From assembly GCF_009928425.1 (NCBI RefSeq), contig NZ_JAABNS010000001.1:3038001-3102000 (forward strand): DNA of 64,000 nt, read 5' to 3'. The first letter of the stretch is position 1. Each line of letters begins with the position of its first letter. The position numbers were made by a program, and so were the translations under genes. This document shows, in pieces, positions 1 to 11,357 of this stretch. Below the pieces are notes generated by a model. The model saw only the letters and a program-made list of their open reading frames with translations. It was not told the origin of the DNA and did not search any database. This DNA is from Pseudarthrobacter sp. ATCC 49987 (GTDB lineage: Bacteria; Actinomycetota; Actinomycetes; Actinomycetales; Micrococcaceae).

Positions 1-2841
<2,841 letters not shown>

Positions 2842-2884
2842 AAGGAACTCCATAACTAAGGCGGCGCAGGGTACGCCGCATTGA

Positions 2885-3104
2885 TTCGGGTTCCTCCCCG
2901 CTCTGTATTGGACCTGAGAGTTTCCGCGCAGCCGTGCTCTCGCATGGCTCCGCTTGCACCGTCGGTGAGCACAGCATGTCGATTAGACAGCGTGCTACTT
3001 TCCAGAGTTGCCTTGCCGCGGCGGTACATGGGCCTGAGAGATTCCTGGGGAGGGTTTGCTCCTACGGCGCCTGCTTGTACCTACTTGCAGAACTCTCCCG
3101 CCGC
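2885..3104 (-). promoter_or_regulatory. Tandem glycine riboswitch upstream of gcvP
   Basis: Read on the minus strand, the leader holds two glycine-aptamer-like units. The first starts GCGGGAGAG near 3104 and has GGCGCCGTAGGAGCAAA and later CTCTCAGG. The second has CACCGACGGTGCAAGC and a second ACTCTCAGG near 2925, ending with GGGGAGG just before the gene. This two-aptamer layout directly before a glycine cleavage gene is the classic arrangement. Boundaries are approximate, since no covariance model was run. Confidence 0.9.
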
Positions 3105-3237
3105 AGATCAAAGGCATATTCAATTGCTCGTGACCGCAGTCACAGCTCCCATTGTCCTACGCCGGGCCAGCGTCCGCAAACCAGCGACCGGGCGTCCGCG
3201 AGAGTTACGCGCAGGGACCGCCGGCGGCCCACGAAAG

Positions 3238-3362
3238 ACGCTCCCGCACCTCCGGCGCAAAAAAGGGGAAACGCTCCCGCACCTCCGGGGAGGATTGCCA
3301 AACGCTCCCGCAAGGGTGCTGCGGGAGCGTCTCGTGCTCAGCCGCCAGACATGCGGGAGCGT
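3238..3362. repeat. Cluster of five ACGCTCCCGCA elements
   Basis: The 11-mer ACGCTCCCGCA occurs three times in direct orientation (3238, 3271, 3302) and twice inverted (3320, 3352). The copies at 3302-3312 and 3320-3330 form a perfect stem with a 7-nt loop. The cluster lies between the end of the tetR gene and the gcvP leader. It could act as a terminator or be a dispersed intergenic repeat family. Confidence 0.7.
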
Positions 3363-3378
3363 TGTGTGCCGAACCAGC

Positions 3379-3918
3379 TCAGCCGCGGAGCCGCTCGAGG
3401 GCGGTGAGCAGGCTTTCGATGTCGGGGCCGACCTCCGGGAGCGGCCCGCCCGGGCCGCGCGCCAACATCGCGTTGAAGTACAGCCCGTCCCCCATGTACA
3501 GGACGGGCTTGGCCATGGCGGGGCCGACGTCGGCGGCCAGCAGTTCCAGCCAGCTTGCCTGGACGGAGGCCATGCGGCGCAGGGTTTCCTCGTGGGCCAC
3601 TTCCGCCAGCCGGGTGGCGGCGACGAAGACCCGGTCCAGCGGCGTGTCCGCCCAGACAGAGGACTTGATGAAGAACGCAGCGGCGCCCTCCGGCGCAGCG
3701 GCCATGGCGGCGAGGTCCTCGGCGAGCAGCCGGTCCAGCCGTTCCAGCAGGACGGAGATCATCGCTTCCTTGTTGGGGAAGTGGTACAGCAGCCCGCCTT
3801 TGGACACGCCGGCCAGCCGGGCGACGGCATCGAGTGTCGCAGCGCGCTCGCCCTCTTCAATCAGGAGGGATTCGAACGCATCGAGGACGGCTTCGCGGGC
3901 GACGGGTTTTCTGGCCAT
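3379..3918 (-). CDS. TetR-family transcriptional regulator
   Basis: A 179-residue TetR-type repressor. The N-terminal helix-turn-helix is clear (TLDAVARLAGVSKGGLLYHF, then PNKEAM), and the C-terminal half is a divergent ligand-binding domain. I prefer the ATG at 3918 (MARKPVAREAV), with AGGAA just upstream, over the ATG at 3930. It is divergent from a 14-TM drug efflux pump, and a palindrome lies between the two genes. This suggests it represses the pump and perhaps itself, as in LfrR/LfrA-type pairs. The ligand is unknown. Confidence 0.88.
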   Translation of the reverse strand: MARKPVAREAVLDAFESLLIEEGERAATLDAVARLAGVSKGGLLYHFPNKEAMISVLLERLDRLLAEDLAAMAAAPEGAAAFFIKSSVWADTPLDRVFVAATRLAEVAHEETLRRMASVQASWLELLAADVGPAMAKPVLYMGDGLYFNAMLARGPGGPLPEVGPDIESLLTALERLRG

Positions 3919-3970
3919 GGTTCCTATCATGCCCCGCGGAGGGGGCTGTCGCTCACACTAGCCAATTCCT

Positions 3971-3996
3971 AACTATACCGTCCAGACGGTACAGTT
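3971..3996. promoter_or_regulatory. Operator-like palindrome between tetR and efflux gene
   Basis: TACCGTC-CA-GACGGTA is a perfect 7-bp-arm inverted repeat (3976-3991). It extends to a 26-bp dyad with one mismatched pair. It ends 6 nt before the efflux start codon, where a bound TetR dimer would block expression. Binding is inferred from position and symmetry. Confidence 0.75.
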
Positions 3997-4002
3997 ATTG
4001 TC

Positions 4003-5634
4003 ATGAGCAACACGTCCCTCACCCGCAGCAGCCCCGGCACCCTCAGCAATCACGCCGTCGGCACACCGTCAATCCAGGCACCGCGGGCACCGTGGCGCGA
4101 CTGGCTGGCTCTGGCGCTGCTGATGTTCCCGGTGCTGCTCGTGGCCGTCGACAACACGGCCCTGACCTTCGCACTGCCGGCCATCGCACGGAGCCTGGAC
4201 GCCTCCGGGGTGGAGCTGCTTTGGATTGTCGACGCCTACCCCCTGGTCCTGGCCGGTCTCCTCGTGGCGATGGGCAGCCTCGGCGACAGGATCGGCCGCC
4301 GCCGGCTGCTGTTCATCGGCAGCACCGGATTCGCGGCCGTCTCGGCGGTCACGGCCTTCGCCCCCAGCGCCGAGTGGCTGATTGCCGGCCGCGCGGGGCT
4401 GGGGTTCTTCGGCGCGATGCTGATGCCGTCCACCCTGTCCCTGATCCGCAACATCTTTCCCGAGCCGAACCGGCGGCGGCTGGCCGTGGCCATCTGGGCC
4501 GCCGGCTTCTCCGGAGGCGCAGCGCTGGGCCCGATCTTCGGCGGCTGGCTGGTGGAGCACTTCTGGTGGGGCGCTGTCCTGCTCGTTGCCGTGCCGATTA
4601 TCATGCCGTTGCTGGCCCTCGGTCCGGCCCTGATCCCGGAATCCCGCGACCCGAACCCGGGACGGGTGGACATGCCCAGCATCATCCTGTCCCTGCTGGT
4701 GATGGTGCCGGTGGTTTACGGCATCAAGGTCCTGGCCACGCACGGCCTGGCTGCGGAACCACTGGCGGCCATCATCTTTGGCCTGCTCATGGGGTATGTC
4801 TTCATCCGGCGCCAGCGGCACCTTCTGGTGGCCGGCCTGTCACAGGGCACTGCCGGGGCGCGCAACCGTACCGCTCCCCTGCTGGACCTCAGCCTCTTCG
4901 GCAACCGGGTCTTCAGCACCGCCATCGTCGCGAACGTGCTGGCGCTGTTCTCCTTCAATGGCTTCATCCTGTTCCTCGCCCAGCACCTGCAGCTGATCGA
5001 AGGGCAGTCGCCCTCGGAATCCGGGGTCGCCATGGTCCCCGCCCTCATCGCCACCGTCCTGGCCGGCCTGCTGGTGGTGCCGCTGGTGAAAAAGTTCCGC
5101 CCTGGTTTCGTGGTCGCCGGCGGGTTGCTCCTGAGCGCCGCCGGCTACTTCCTGGTGGCCTTTGGCAATCATGGCAACGGTCCGGCGCTGCTGCTGGCGG
5201 CCCTGCTGGTGCTGTGCCTTGGCGTCGGCGCCGCGGAGACCATCTCCAACGACCTGATCCTCGGGGCAGCACCGGCGGAGAAGTCCGGGGCGGCGGCCGC
5301 GATTTCCGAAACCGGCTACGAAGTCGGCTCCCTTCTTGGCACCGCCATCCTGGGCTCCATCCTGACGGCCTCCTACCAGGGCAATCTCCGGCTCCCCGCC
5401 GGCGTCGCCGGCTCGGCCCCGGCGGAGGTCTCGGCGCAGGCCGGCGAGACGCTCGCCGGGGCCGTGGAGCTGGCGCAGGCCCTGCCGGGACCGCTGGCGG
5501 AGGCCGTGATGACAGCCGCCCGGACCGCCTTCGATTCCGGTGTGCACATCACGGCCACGATCGCCCTGGTGCTCATGGCCGGGGCATCGGTTCTCGCCGC
5601 CGTCGTGCTCCGGAAGGTGCCGACCGCCAAATAG
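4003..5634 (+). CDS. MFS drug efflux transporter, DHA2 (14-TM) type
   Basis: A 543-residue membrane protein with many hydrophobic segments, consistent with 14 TM helices. Family motifs are visible: VAVDNTALTFALPAI in TM1, the WIVDAYPL segment, and the loop-2 motif GSLGDRIGRRRLL. These match the QacA/SmvA/LfrA group, proton antiporters for cationic drugs and biocides. The C-terminal part has the long loop between TM13 and TM14 (about 455-505). It is the only gene in its transcription unit and is probably controlled by the divergent TetR protein. The substrate cannot be told from sequence. Confidence 0.92.
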   Translation: MSNTSLTRSSPGTLSNHAVGTPSIQAPRAPWRDWLALALLMFPVLLVAVDNTALTFALPAIARSLDASGVELLWIVDAYPLVLAGLLVAMGSLGDRIGRRRLLFIGSTGFAAVSAVTAFAPSAEWLIAGRAGLGFFGAMLMPSTLSLIRNIFPEPNRRRLAVAIWAAGFSGGAALGPIFGGWLVEHFWWGAVLLVAVPIIMPLLALGPALIPESRDPNPGRVDMPSIILSLLVMVPVVYGIKVLATHGLAAEPLAAIIFGLLMGYVFIRRQRHLLVAGLSQGTAGARNRTAPLLDLSLFGNRVFSTAIVANVLALFSFNGFILFLAQHLQLIEGQSPSESGVAMVPALIATVLAGLLVVPLVKKFRPGFVVAGGLLLSAAGYFLVAFGNHGNGPALLLAALLVLCLGVGAAETISNDLILGAAPAEKSGAAAAISETGYEVGSLLGTAILGSILTASYQGNLRLPAGVAGSAPAEVSAQAGETLAGAVELAQALPGPLAEAVMTAARTAFDSGVHITATIALVLMAGASVLAAVVLRKVPTAK

Positions 5635-5683
5635 CCGGGAAGCGGTCGAGCAGGGACGGGGCGCCCGCCGAAACCCGCTTAAA

Positions 5684-5730
5684 CGCCAAGCGCCCGGCCA
5701 CCGGTGGAAACCGGTGCCGGGCGCTTGGCG
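5684..5730. terminator. Strong hairpin between convergent efflux gene and dps
   Basis: Perfect 15-bp arms (CGCCAAGCGCCCGGC and its complement) enclose a loop that itself contains two ACCGGT copies. It lies between the stops of two convergent genes and probably works as a bidirectional terminator, though there is no long T tract. Confidence 0.8.
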
Positions 5731-5748
5731 CTTGGTGATGCCGGAACG

Positions 5749-6228
5749 CTACTTACTGTCCGCCGTCGTGACACTGGCGTTGGCCCGCATGGTTTCCGCG
5801 TTGACCATCCAGGCGTATTGCTCAAACTTGGCAATGAACGCGTGCAGCAGGTCCGCCGTCGTGGGATCCTCTTCGTCCACCGCGTCGTGGACTTTGCGCA
5901 TGGTGCCCACAGCGGCCTCGAGGGCCGCGACGATGCGCTCAATGGCGTCCTTGGTGTTGATCAGGCCGCTCGGGAACTCGGCAAGCGAGGTGGACTTGGA
6001 CACCGTGGAGCTGCGGCCGTCCGGGAGGGCATGGAGGGCGCGCATGCGCTCCGCCAGGTCGTCCGCGAAGGCGCGGGCAGCATCGATTATTTCGTCCAGC
6101 TGCAGGTGCAGGTCCCGGAAGTTCGTTCCGACAATGTTCCAGTGCGCCTGCTTGCCCTGAACGTGGAGTTCGATCAGGTCCACGAGCACTGCCTGCAGGT
6201 TTGTCGTGAGGGTCGGTGAAGCTTTCAT
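5749..6228 (-). CDS. dps: Dps-family ferritin-like DNA-protecting protein
   Basis: A 159-residue Dps/miniferritin. It has the family signature LHVQGKQAHWNIVGTNFRDL followed by HLQLDEI with the acidic and histidine residues of the inter-subunit ferroxidase centre. Dps dodecamers oxidise and store iron and protect DNA during stress. The start is the ATG at 6228 because AAGGAGG lies 5 nt upstream; the frame stays open upstream without a good ribosome site. It is monocistronic, with a hairpin just downstream. Confidence 0.95.
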   Translation of the reverse strand: MKASPTLTTNLQAVLVDLIELHVQGKQAHWNIVGTNFRDLHLQLDEIIDAARAFADDLAERMRALHALPDGRSSTVSKSTSLAEFPSGLINTKDAIERIVAALEAAVGTMRKVHDAVDEEDPTTADLLHAFIAKFEQYAWMVNAETMRANASVTTADSK

Positions 6229-6356
6229 GCGTCCTCCTTGTAGTCCGATACCGTGGCGCACGGGACTGCTGCGTCCGGTACCGCTGGATCCGATGCCTCC
6301 GACGCTACCGCAGGGCACTCCAGGACGGCGACGGTCCCGGGAGAATTTCTCGGTCA

Positions 6357-6379
6357 GCTTACTAAGTCGGCTTACTAAG
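6357..6379. repeat. Two direct GCTTACTAAG repeats between dps and sigma gene
   Basis: GCTTACTAAG occurs at 6357-6366 and 6370-6379, 13 nt apart. It lies just past the sigma-factor stop and upstream of dps. It could be a binding site or a small dispersed repeat; nothing in the sequence decides this. Confidence 0.4.
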
Positions 6380-6404
6380 GACGTCGGGGAGGTTCCGGGG
6401 CGGC

Positions 6405-7223
6405 TCAGACCGCCTCGTTGAGCACCGGCCCCTGCGGGAAGACGGCCCGCGTGATGCCGCCCGTGGTGGCCTCCGCCAACTGGGAAAGGTAGTCATTCCG
6501 GCGTTTCGGCGCGATCCGGGACTGGGGCTCGAAGCCCTGCCCGGGATCGTCCGTGTAGTGCGCGGTCAGGCCGTCCCGCATGAGCCGGATGGCTTCGGCC
6601 CGCTGCTGGGACACCGCTGCGTGGGTGGATCCCAGTTCGGCGGCCAGGTCCTTGACCGTCCTGTCGCCAAAGTAGATCTCCTCGACGACGTAGCGCATCC
6701 GCTCGGGGAGGGACTTCACCGCCGCGCGGAGGTACTGGAGCCGCTCGTCCGCGAGCACGGAGTGCTCCGGCGTCAGGGTTTCTGCGGCCAGCGTGTCAAC
6801 AACAGCTTCATCCAGCGGCGTTAGCGTGCGGGAGGCGTCGGCGAGGGCTGCCTCGACGACGCTCTGCTGGACGCCGAGGGCCGAGGCGATCTCATCAACG
6901 CTGGGGGTGCGTCCGAGGGCTGCGGCGAGGGTCTCCTGGACCGACATGGTTTCTTTGATCCGGCGGCGCGCCGAGCGGGTGGCCCAATCGCTCGCGCGCA
7001 TCTCGTCCGCGAAGGCGCCCAGGATGCGCCGGCGCGCGAAAGCGCCGAACGGCACACCCAGGTCCGGGTCGAAGGAGTCGGCCGACGTGATCAGGGCAAT
7101 GGCGCCGGCAGACGCCAAGTCATCGCGGGAAAGGTGTGACGCTTTCGAGCACAAGTCTGAGACGAGGTAGCCCACCAGCGGAAGATGCTGTGTGACCATC
7201 TCGTTGCGTTCCACGCGATTCAA
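6405..7223 (-). CDS. fliA: FliA/WhiG-type RNA polymerase sigma factor
   Basis: Sigma-70 family protein of about 272 residues with regions 2, 3 and 4 and no region 1.1, as in the motility sigma factors FliA/SigD/WhiG. Region 4 is clear (SLPERMRYVVEEIYFGDRTV then KDLAAELGSTHAAVSQQ). It lies at the edge of the flagellar locus, and several flagellar units have FliA-like promoters. The start is uncertain: a TTG at 7223 has GGGGGGA 8 nt upstream, a GTG lies at 7214 and an ATG at 7199. No anti-sigma factor FlgM is visible nearby. Confidence 0.82.
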   Translation of the reverse strand: MNRVERNEMVTQHLPLVGYLVSDLCSKASHLSRDDLASAGAIALITSADSFDPDLGVPFGAFARRRILGAFADEMRASDWATRSARRRIKETMSVQETLAAALGRTPSVDEIASALGVQQSVVEAALADASRTLTPLDEAVVDTLAAETLTPEHSVLADERLQYLRAAVKSLPERMRYVVEEIYFGDRTVKDLAAELGSTHAAVSQQRAEAIRLMRDGLTAHYTDDPGQGFEPQSRIAPKRRNDYLSQLAEATTGGITRAVFPQGPVLNEAV

Positions 7224-7450
7224 TAGAGTGTCCCCCCATGAGACAGGTTCCGGAAGCCTTAAAAAGCCGAGAGCCGCGCCCCTGAATGGGCCCCGTGCTC
7301 CCCCCATGGAAGTCGGTGTTCAAAACCCGGGTGCAGCACCCAAGACGAAACCTATCACCTGAGTCACAATCTGCGTGTAACCTCAGGACAAAGCTTGGCT
7401 GAAAATGCGGTAACGCTTCTCGGCCGGGGGCGGCAAGGGGAATGGGGCCC

Positions 7451-8011
7451 ATGGGTGCAGGTGATCTTTCGGCGGCTCTCTGGCAGGAGCGCCGCCAGCT
7501 GGAACTGCTGATATTCAGGCTGGAAACACAGCGGCTCCATGTCCTGGCCGGAAACCTCCAGTGGCTCAGTTTTACGGCCGCCGAAGTGGAGGGCGTCCTC
7601 GAACGCCTACGTTTCGAAGCCCTGGCGCGGAGTGTCGAATCGGCGGCGGTGGCGGCCGAATGGGGACTGCCGGCGCAGGCCACACTGGCCGAACTCGTCG
7701 CCGGGGCTCCCGCCGGCGCGTGGCCGGAGATGCTGCAAGACCATCTGGACGGTCTGCGCGCTTTGCTCGCGCAGCTCAGCGACGCAGCCCGCGCCAATGA
7801 GGACACACTGCGCCATCTGGACTTTCCGGTGCCGTCAGGGGCGTCCACAGCGCCAGGCAGCGACGCGAATGGCACCGCGTCCGTGCCCGCGGACACCAAA
7901 CAGGTCCTTGATCAGCTGACGACGGCGGGGAACATTGAGCATGCCCTCGCGGTCACGCGCCGGACACCGCAGCCGCTCCTGACCCGATACCTCGACGGTA
8001 AGCGCGACTGA
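7451..8011 (+). CDS. FlgN-like export chaperone paralogue
   Basis: A 186-residue protein whose first 125 residues clearly resemble the FlgN protein at 32674-33162. Shared features include LSA-LW-ER near the start, a WGLP(A/T)-ASLAEL type motif, and GAW-E-L-HL. FlgN chaperones hook-filament junction proteins before export. This copy has an extra C-terminal stretch of about 60 residues and is far from flgK/flgL, so its client may differ. The ATG at 7451 is preferred over 7442 because AAGGGGA is then correctly spaced. It is divergent from the sigma gene. Confidence 0.6.
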   Translation: MGAGDLSAALWQERRQLELLIFRLETQRLHVLAGNLQWLSFTAAEVEGVLERLRFEALARSVESAAVAAEWGLPAQATLAELVAGAPAGAWPEMLQDHLDGLRALLAQLSDAARANEDTLRHLDFPVPSGASTAPGSDANGTASVPADTKQVLDQLTTAGNIEHALAVTRRTPQPLLTRYLDGKRD

Positions 8012-8047
8012 CCGGTCTCCCGCGCGGGGTTCAGTCCGGAGCGGGGT

Positions 8048-8320
8048 TCAGTCCGTAACAGCGGCTGGCTTCGTGGCCGGTGCCGGCGGCAGGAGCCCCC
8101 GCAGCGCGTCTTCGGTGTCCGGGCCTGCTCCCGCGCCGGCTTCAGCGGCCGCCAGGTTCGCCGCTGCAATGGCCTCGATGACTTCCCGGCGCTGGATCGG
8201 AACACCCCGGGGGGCCTCAATGCCTATCCGAACACCGTCACCACGGCCTTCCAGAACCGTGATGACGATCCCGTCGCCGATCATGATCTGTTCGCCCGGC
8301 TTGCGTGTTAGTACCAGCAT
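8048..8320 (-). CDS. csrA: Carbon storage regulator CsrA
   Basis: A 90-residue CsrA with the canonical start MLVLTRKPGEQIMIGD and the IGIEAP segment. CsrA binds GGA motifs in mRNA leaders; in flagellated Gram-positives it represses flagellin translation and is antagonised by FliW, encoded here at 35474. It carries an Ala/Pro-rich tail after about residue 60, longer than in most CsrA proteins. It lies last in the minus-strand flagellar block, after the flhF-like gene. Confidence 0.95.
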   Translation of the reverse strand: MLVLTRKPGEQIMIGDGIVITVLEGRGDGVRIGIEAPRGVPIQRREVIEAIAAANLAAAEAGAGAGPDTEDALRGLLPPAPATKPAAVTD

Positions 8321-8394
8321 TCTCTCAATCTACCCTTCGCGGCGCGGCGCTGCCGACGAACCCGGCCGCCGGTGCGCGGACAATGCCCGCCATC

Positions 8395-9297
8395 TCAGAC
8401 CCTGGCCGGGCGGGCGGGGCCTGAGTCGATCCAGCCCACCGGCAGTCCCAGCGAGTTGACGGTTTCCGGCGTGGCGGTTTCCGCCGCACCGACGACTGCC
8501 ACCGCGGTGATGTCCAGTTGCGCGGCCAGCACGCCCACCCAGCGCGCGGAGTCCTCCGGCTTACGTCCAGCGTCGACCACTACCCAGACCTGGTCTGCGG
8601 ACAGTGCAGCTACCGACTGGAGCCGGGCGAGGGCGTCGCGGGCCCTCCCCAGACCGAAAGCCACCATCACGGTCTGGTCTGTCAGGACAGCGTGGGCGCG
8701 GGCCGCCGTCGCGCCCTGGCGCCCTTCCACGTGCAGATGGCCGTAAGCGGACAGCTTCCCCGCCGTGCGCACATCGGCGCCGCCGGCCGCCGTGGACATG
8801 GCCAGCGCGGTGTCCAGGGCGTCGTCGCCAAGCCCGACGAGGACCACGAGGTCACCAACCCCGCTGAGCGGAACCGGGAGGGACACGCGCGGCGCAGCGG
8901 GCTCGGACACTGGCGCCTCTGCCACCGCCAGGTACACGCCCGCCGTCGGCTCCGACGCAGTCGCCGGGGCCGGGGCGGCTCCGGGTTCCTGCCGGTTGCG
9001 GTTGTTGGGAACGGCAGCGGCGCCGGCGCCAGGGCCGCGCAGCCCGGCGCCGAGCTGTTCGAGCAGTTCGGCGAAGTCCGGAGATTCCGTGGAAAGTCCC
9101 GCATTGCCGGGCCGGTGCAGGCTCAGTTCGGCCGCATCGGCTTCTTCGAGCAGGGCCGCGATCGCAGCGCCCTGCAACTCGTGGGCGGGCGCCGCCCCTG
9201 CGAGCGCGACTGCCGGAGCGACTGCCTCGGCAAGCACGTCCGGTTCCGGAACGACCTCCTCCAGCGAGGCGCCCTTAAGCCGAAAGCGGTTCTGCAT
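8395..9297 (-). CDS. FlhF-like protein lacking the GTPase P-loop
   Basis: A 300-residue protein that overlaps the end of flhA by 23 nt, the place where flhF is often found. It starts MQNRFRLKGASLEEV and ends VNSLGLPVGWIDSGPA, both reminiscent of FlhF. Where FlhF has its NTP-binding loop, this protein reads VVLVGLGDDALDTALAM with no GxxxxGK(T/S). It is therefore probably a degenerate SRP-GTPase-like protein with a low-complexity Ala/Pro linker (about 85-125). Assignment rests on position and weak resemblance; an unrelated hypothetical protein is possible. Confidence 0.5.
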   Translation of the reverse strand: MQNRFRLKGASLEEVVPEPDVLAEAVAPAVALAGAAPAHELQGAAIAALLEEADAAELSLHRPGNAGLSTESPDFAELLEQLGAGLRGPGAGAAAVPNNRNRQEPGAAPAPATASEPTAGVYLAVAEAPVSEPAAPRVSLPVPLSGVGDLVVLVGLGDDALDTALAMSTAAGGADVRTAGKLSAYGHLHVEGRQGATAARAHAVLTDQTVMVAFGLGRARDALARLQSVAALSADQVWVVVDAGRKPEDSARWVGVLAAQLDITAVAVVGAAETATPETVNSLGLPVGWIDSGPARPARV

Positions 9298-11320
9298 GGC
9301 GAACGACTCCTACTGTTTCGATCCGGACGTTGGCTGACGTGACTTCCCGGTAGGAGAGCACCGGCACCGAGCCGGGTTGCGCCCCCACGAGCCGGTGGAT
9401 GGCGGGGCGGAGCGCGGGTGCGCAGACCAGCACGGCCGGGCGGTTGGCTGCGGCCGCGGAGTCGACGGCGGCACGGACCGAGCGGAGCACGGCGTCCAGC
9501 CGGTCCTGGCCCATTACGATCTGGCTGCCGCCCTCGGCAGGGCGCATATCCTCGAGCATGTGTTGCTCCAGGAGCGGGTCGATCATGATCACGTTCAGCA
9601 CCGGGCCGTCCATGAATTTGGCCGTCAGCGCCGGGCCCAGGGCCTGCCTCGCGGATTCGACCAGTGATTCCGGGTCGGTGGAGACCTTGGCGCGGAGCGT
9701 GAGCGCCTCGTAGATCCGGGCGAGGTCGTTGATTGGAACCTGCTCGTCCAGCAGGCCCTGGAGCACGCGCTGCAGCTCGGCGAGGGAGAGCAGCGCGGGC
9801 GTGAGTTCGTCGACGGCGGACGGGCTCTGCTTCCGCACGCCCTCGGTGAGGACCCGCACGTCCTCGCGGGACAAGAGCCTGGCGGCGTTGGCCGTGACGA
9901 TCGAGGACAGGTGGGTGACGAGGACCGAGACACGGTCAATGACGGTGGCGCCGGTCATCTCCGCGTTGTGGCGCATTTCCGCCGGGATCCACTTGCCGGC
10001 CAGGCCGAACACGGGCTCGATCATCGCGACACCGGGGAGCGAGTCGAGGCTGTCGCCCAGGGCCAGCATCTGGCCGCTGGGGGCAGTCCCGGCGCCCGCC
10101 TCGACGCCGGCGATCCGGATCGAGTAGCTCGCCGGCGGCAGATCCACGCTGTCCCGGGTGCGGACCGGCGGGATGACGAGGCCGAGCTCCATGGCGATTT
10201 TGTGGCGCAGGGACCTCACCCGGGCCAGCAGGTCGTCCGAGGCGCCGGAGACCATGTCCACGAGGTCCGGGGCCAGCAGGATCTCCACCGGGTGGACGCG
10301 CATGTCCTCAAGGAGCTTCTCGTTGGGGTCCATTTCGGGGAAGTTCAGGGCACTGGCCTCGGCGTCGCGGGTTCTTGCCTCCTGCGACTGTTGGGCGGCG
10401 ATCCGGCGCGACGCGAACAGCAGGCCTGCTCCGACCAGGAGGAACGGCACCGGCGGCATGCCCGGGATCAGTGCCATCGCGATGGCTGCGACGCCGGCGA
10501 TCATGAGCGCGTTGGGCGACTGCATCAGCTGGGTGGACGCCGTGCGGCCCATGTCGGATTCTGCGTTGGAACGGGTCACGATCATGCCGGTGGAGACGGC
10601 CATCAGCAGGGCCGGGATCTGCGAGACGAGGCCGTCGCCCATGGTCAGCAGCCCGTAGGTGCCGACGGCGTCGCCGATTTCCATGCCGCGCTGCAGCATG
10701 CCGATCGCGATGCCGCCGATGAAGTTGATGATGATGATGATCAGGCCGGCGATCGCGTCGCCCTTGACGAACTTCGAGGCACCGTCCATGGCGCCGTAGA
10801 AGTCGGCCTCGGCCGAGACTTCGGCGCGGCGTTCGCGGGCCTGAGTGTCCGTGATCAGCCCCGCGTTGAGGTCGGCGTCGATCGCCATCTGCTTGCCCGG
10901 CATCGCGTCGAGGGTGAAGCGGGCACCCACTTCGGCCACCCGCTCCGCGCCCTTGGTGACCACCACGAACTGGATGACCACGAGGATGAGGAACACGACA
11001 GCGCCGATGATCATGGATCCACCCACGGTCACCTTGCCGAAGGCTTCAATGACCTGGCCGGCATACCCCTCCCCCAGCACCAGCCGGGTGGAGGCGACGT
11101 TCAGGCCCAGCCGGAACAGCGTGGCCACGAGCAGGAGCGACGGGAAGACGGAGAAATCCAGCGGCTTCTTCACGAACATGCTGGTCAGCAGCACCAGGAG
11201 CGCCAGCAGGATATTGCAGACGATCAGGACGTCCAGCAGCGGCGCGGGCACCGGAACAACCAGCAGCAGCACAATGCCGACGATGCCGATCGGCACAGTC
11301 AGCGGGGCGAGCTTCTTCAT
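9275..11320 (-). CDS. flhA: Flagellar export gate protein FlhA
   Basis: A 681-residue FlhA: eight N-terminal TM helices (to about residue 310) and a large cytosolic domain that docks chaperone-substrate complexes. Recognisable stretches include LLDVLIVCNILLALLVLL, the conserved FPSLLL-ATLFRLGLNVAST block and the MPGKQMAIDADLNAGLI loop. It forms the nonameric ring of the type III export gate. It follows flhB by 37 nt on the same strand. Confidence 0.98.
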   Translation of the reverse strand: MKKLAPLTVPIGIVGIVLLLVVPVPAPLLDVLIVCNILLALLVLLTSMFVKKPLDFSVFPSLLLVATLFRLGLNVASTRLVLGEGYAGQVIEAFGKVTVGGSMIIGAVVFLILVVIQFVVVTKGAERVAEVGARFTLDAMPGKQMAIDADLNAGLITDTQARERRAEVSAEADFYGAMDGASKFVKGDAIAGLIIIIINFIGGIAIGMLQRGMEIGDAVGTYGLLTMGDGLVSQIPALLMAVSTGMIVTRSNAESDMGRTASTQLMQSPNALMIAGVAAIAMALIPGMPPVPFLLVGAGLLFASRRIAAQQSQEARTRDAEASALNFPEMDPNEKLLEDMRVHPVEILLAPDLVDMVSGASDDLLARVRSLRHKIAMELGLVIPPVRTRDSVDLPPASYSIRIAGVEAGAGTAPSGQMLALGDSLDSLPGVAMIEPVFGLAGKWIPAEMRHNAEMTGATVIDRVSVLVTHLSSIVTANAARLLSREDVRVLTEGVRKQSPSAVDELTPALLSLAELQRVLQGLLDEQVPINDLARIYEALTLRAKVSTDPESLVESARQALGPALTAKFMDGPVLNVIMIDPLLEQHMLEDMRPAEGGSQIVMGQDRLDAVLRSVRAAVDSAAAANRPAVLVCAPALRPAIHRLVGAQPGSVPVLSYREVTSANVRIETVGVVRHAEPLSA

Positions 11321-11357
11321 GGTGCGGTCCTTTCACAGACGCTGGTTCGGGCAGTGT

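Noticed and set aside
3834..5738. 634-codon plus-strand frame overlapping the efflux gene in another frame
   Set aside because: It is Arg/Gly/Pro-rich with no domain, while the +1 frame encodes a full 14-TM transporter.
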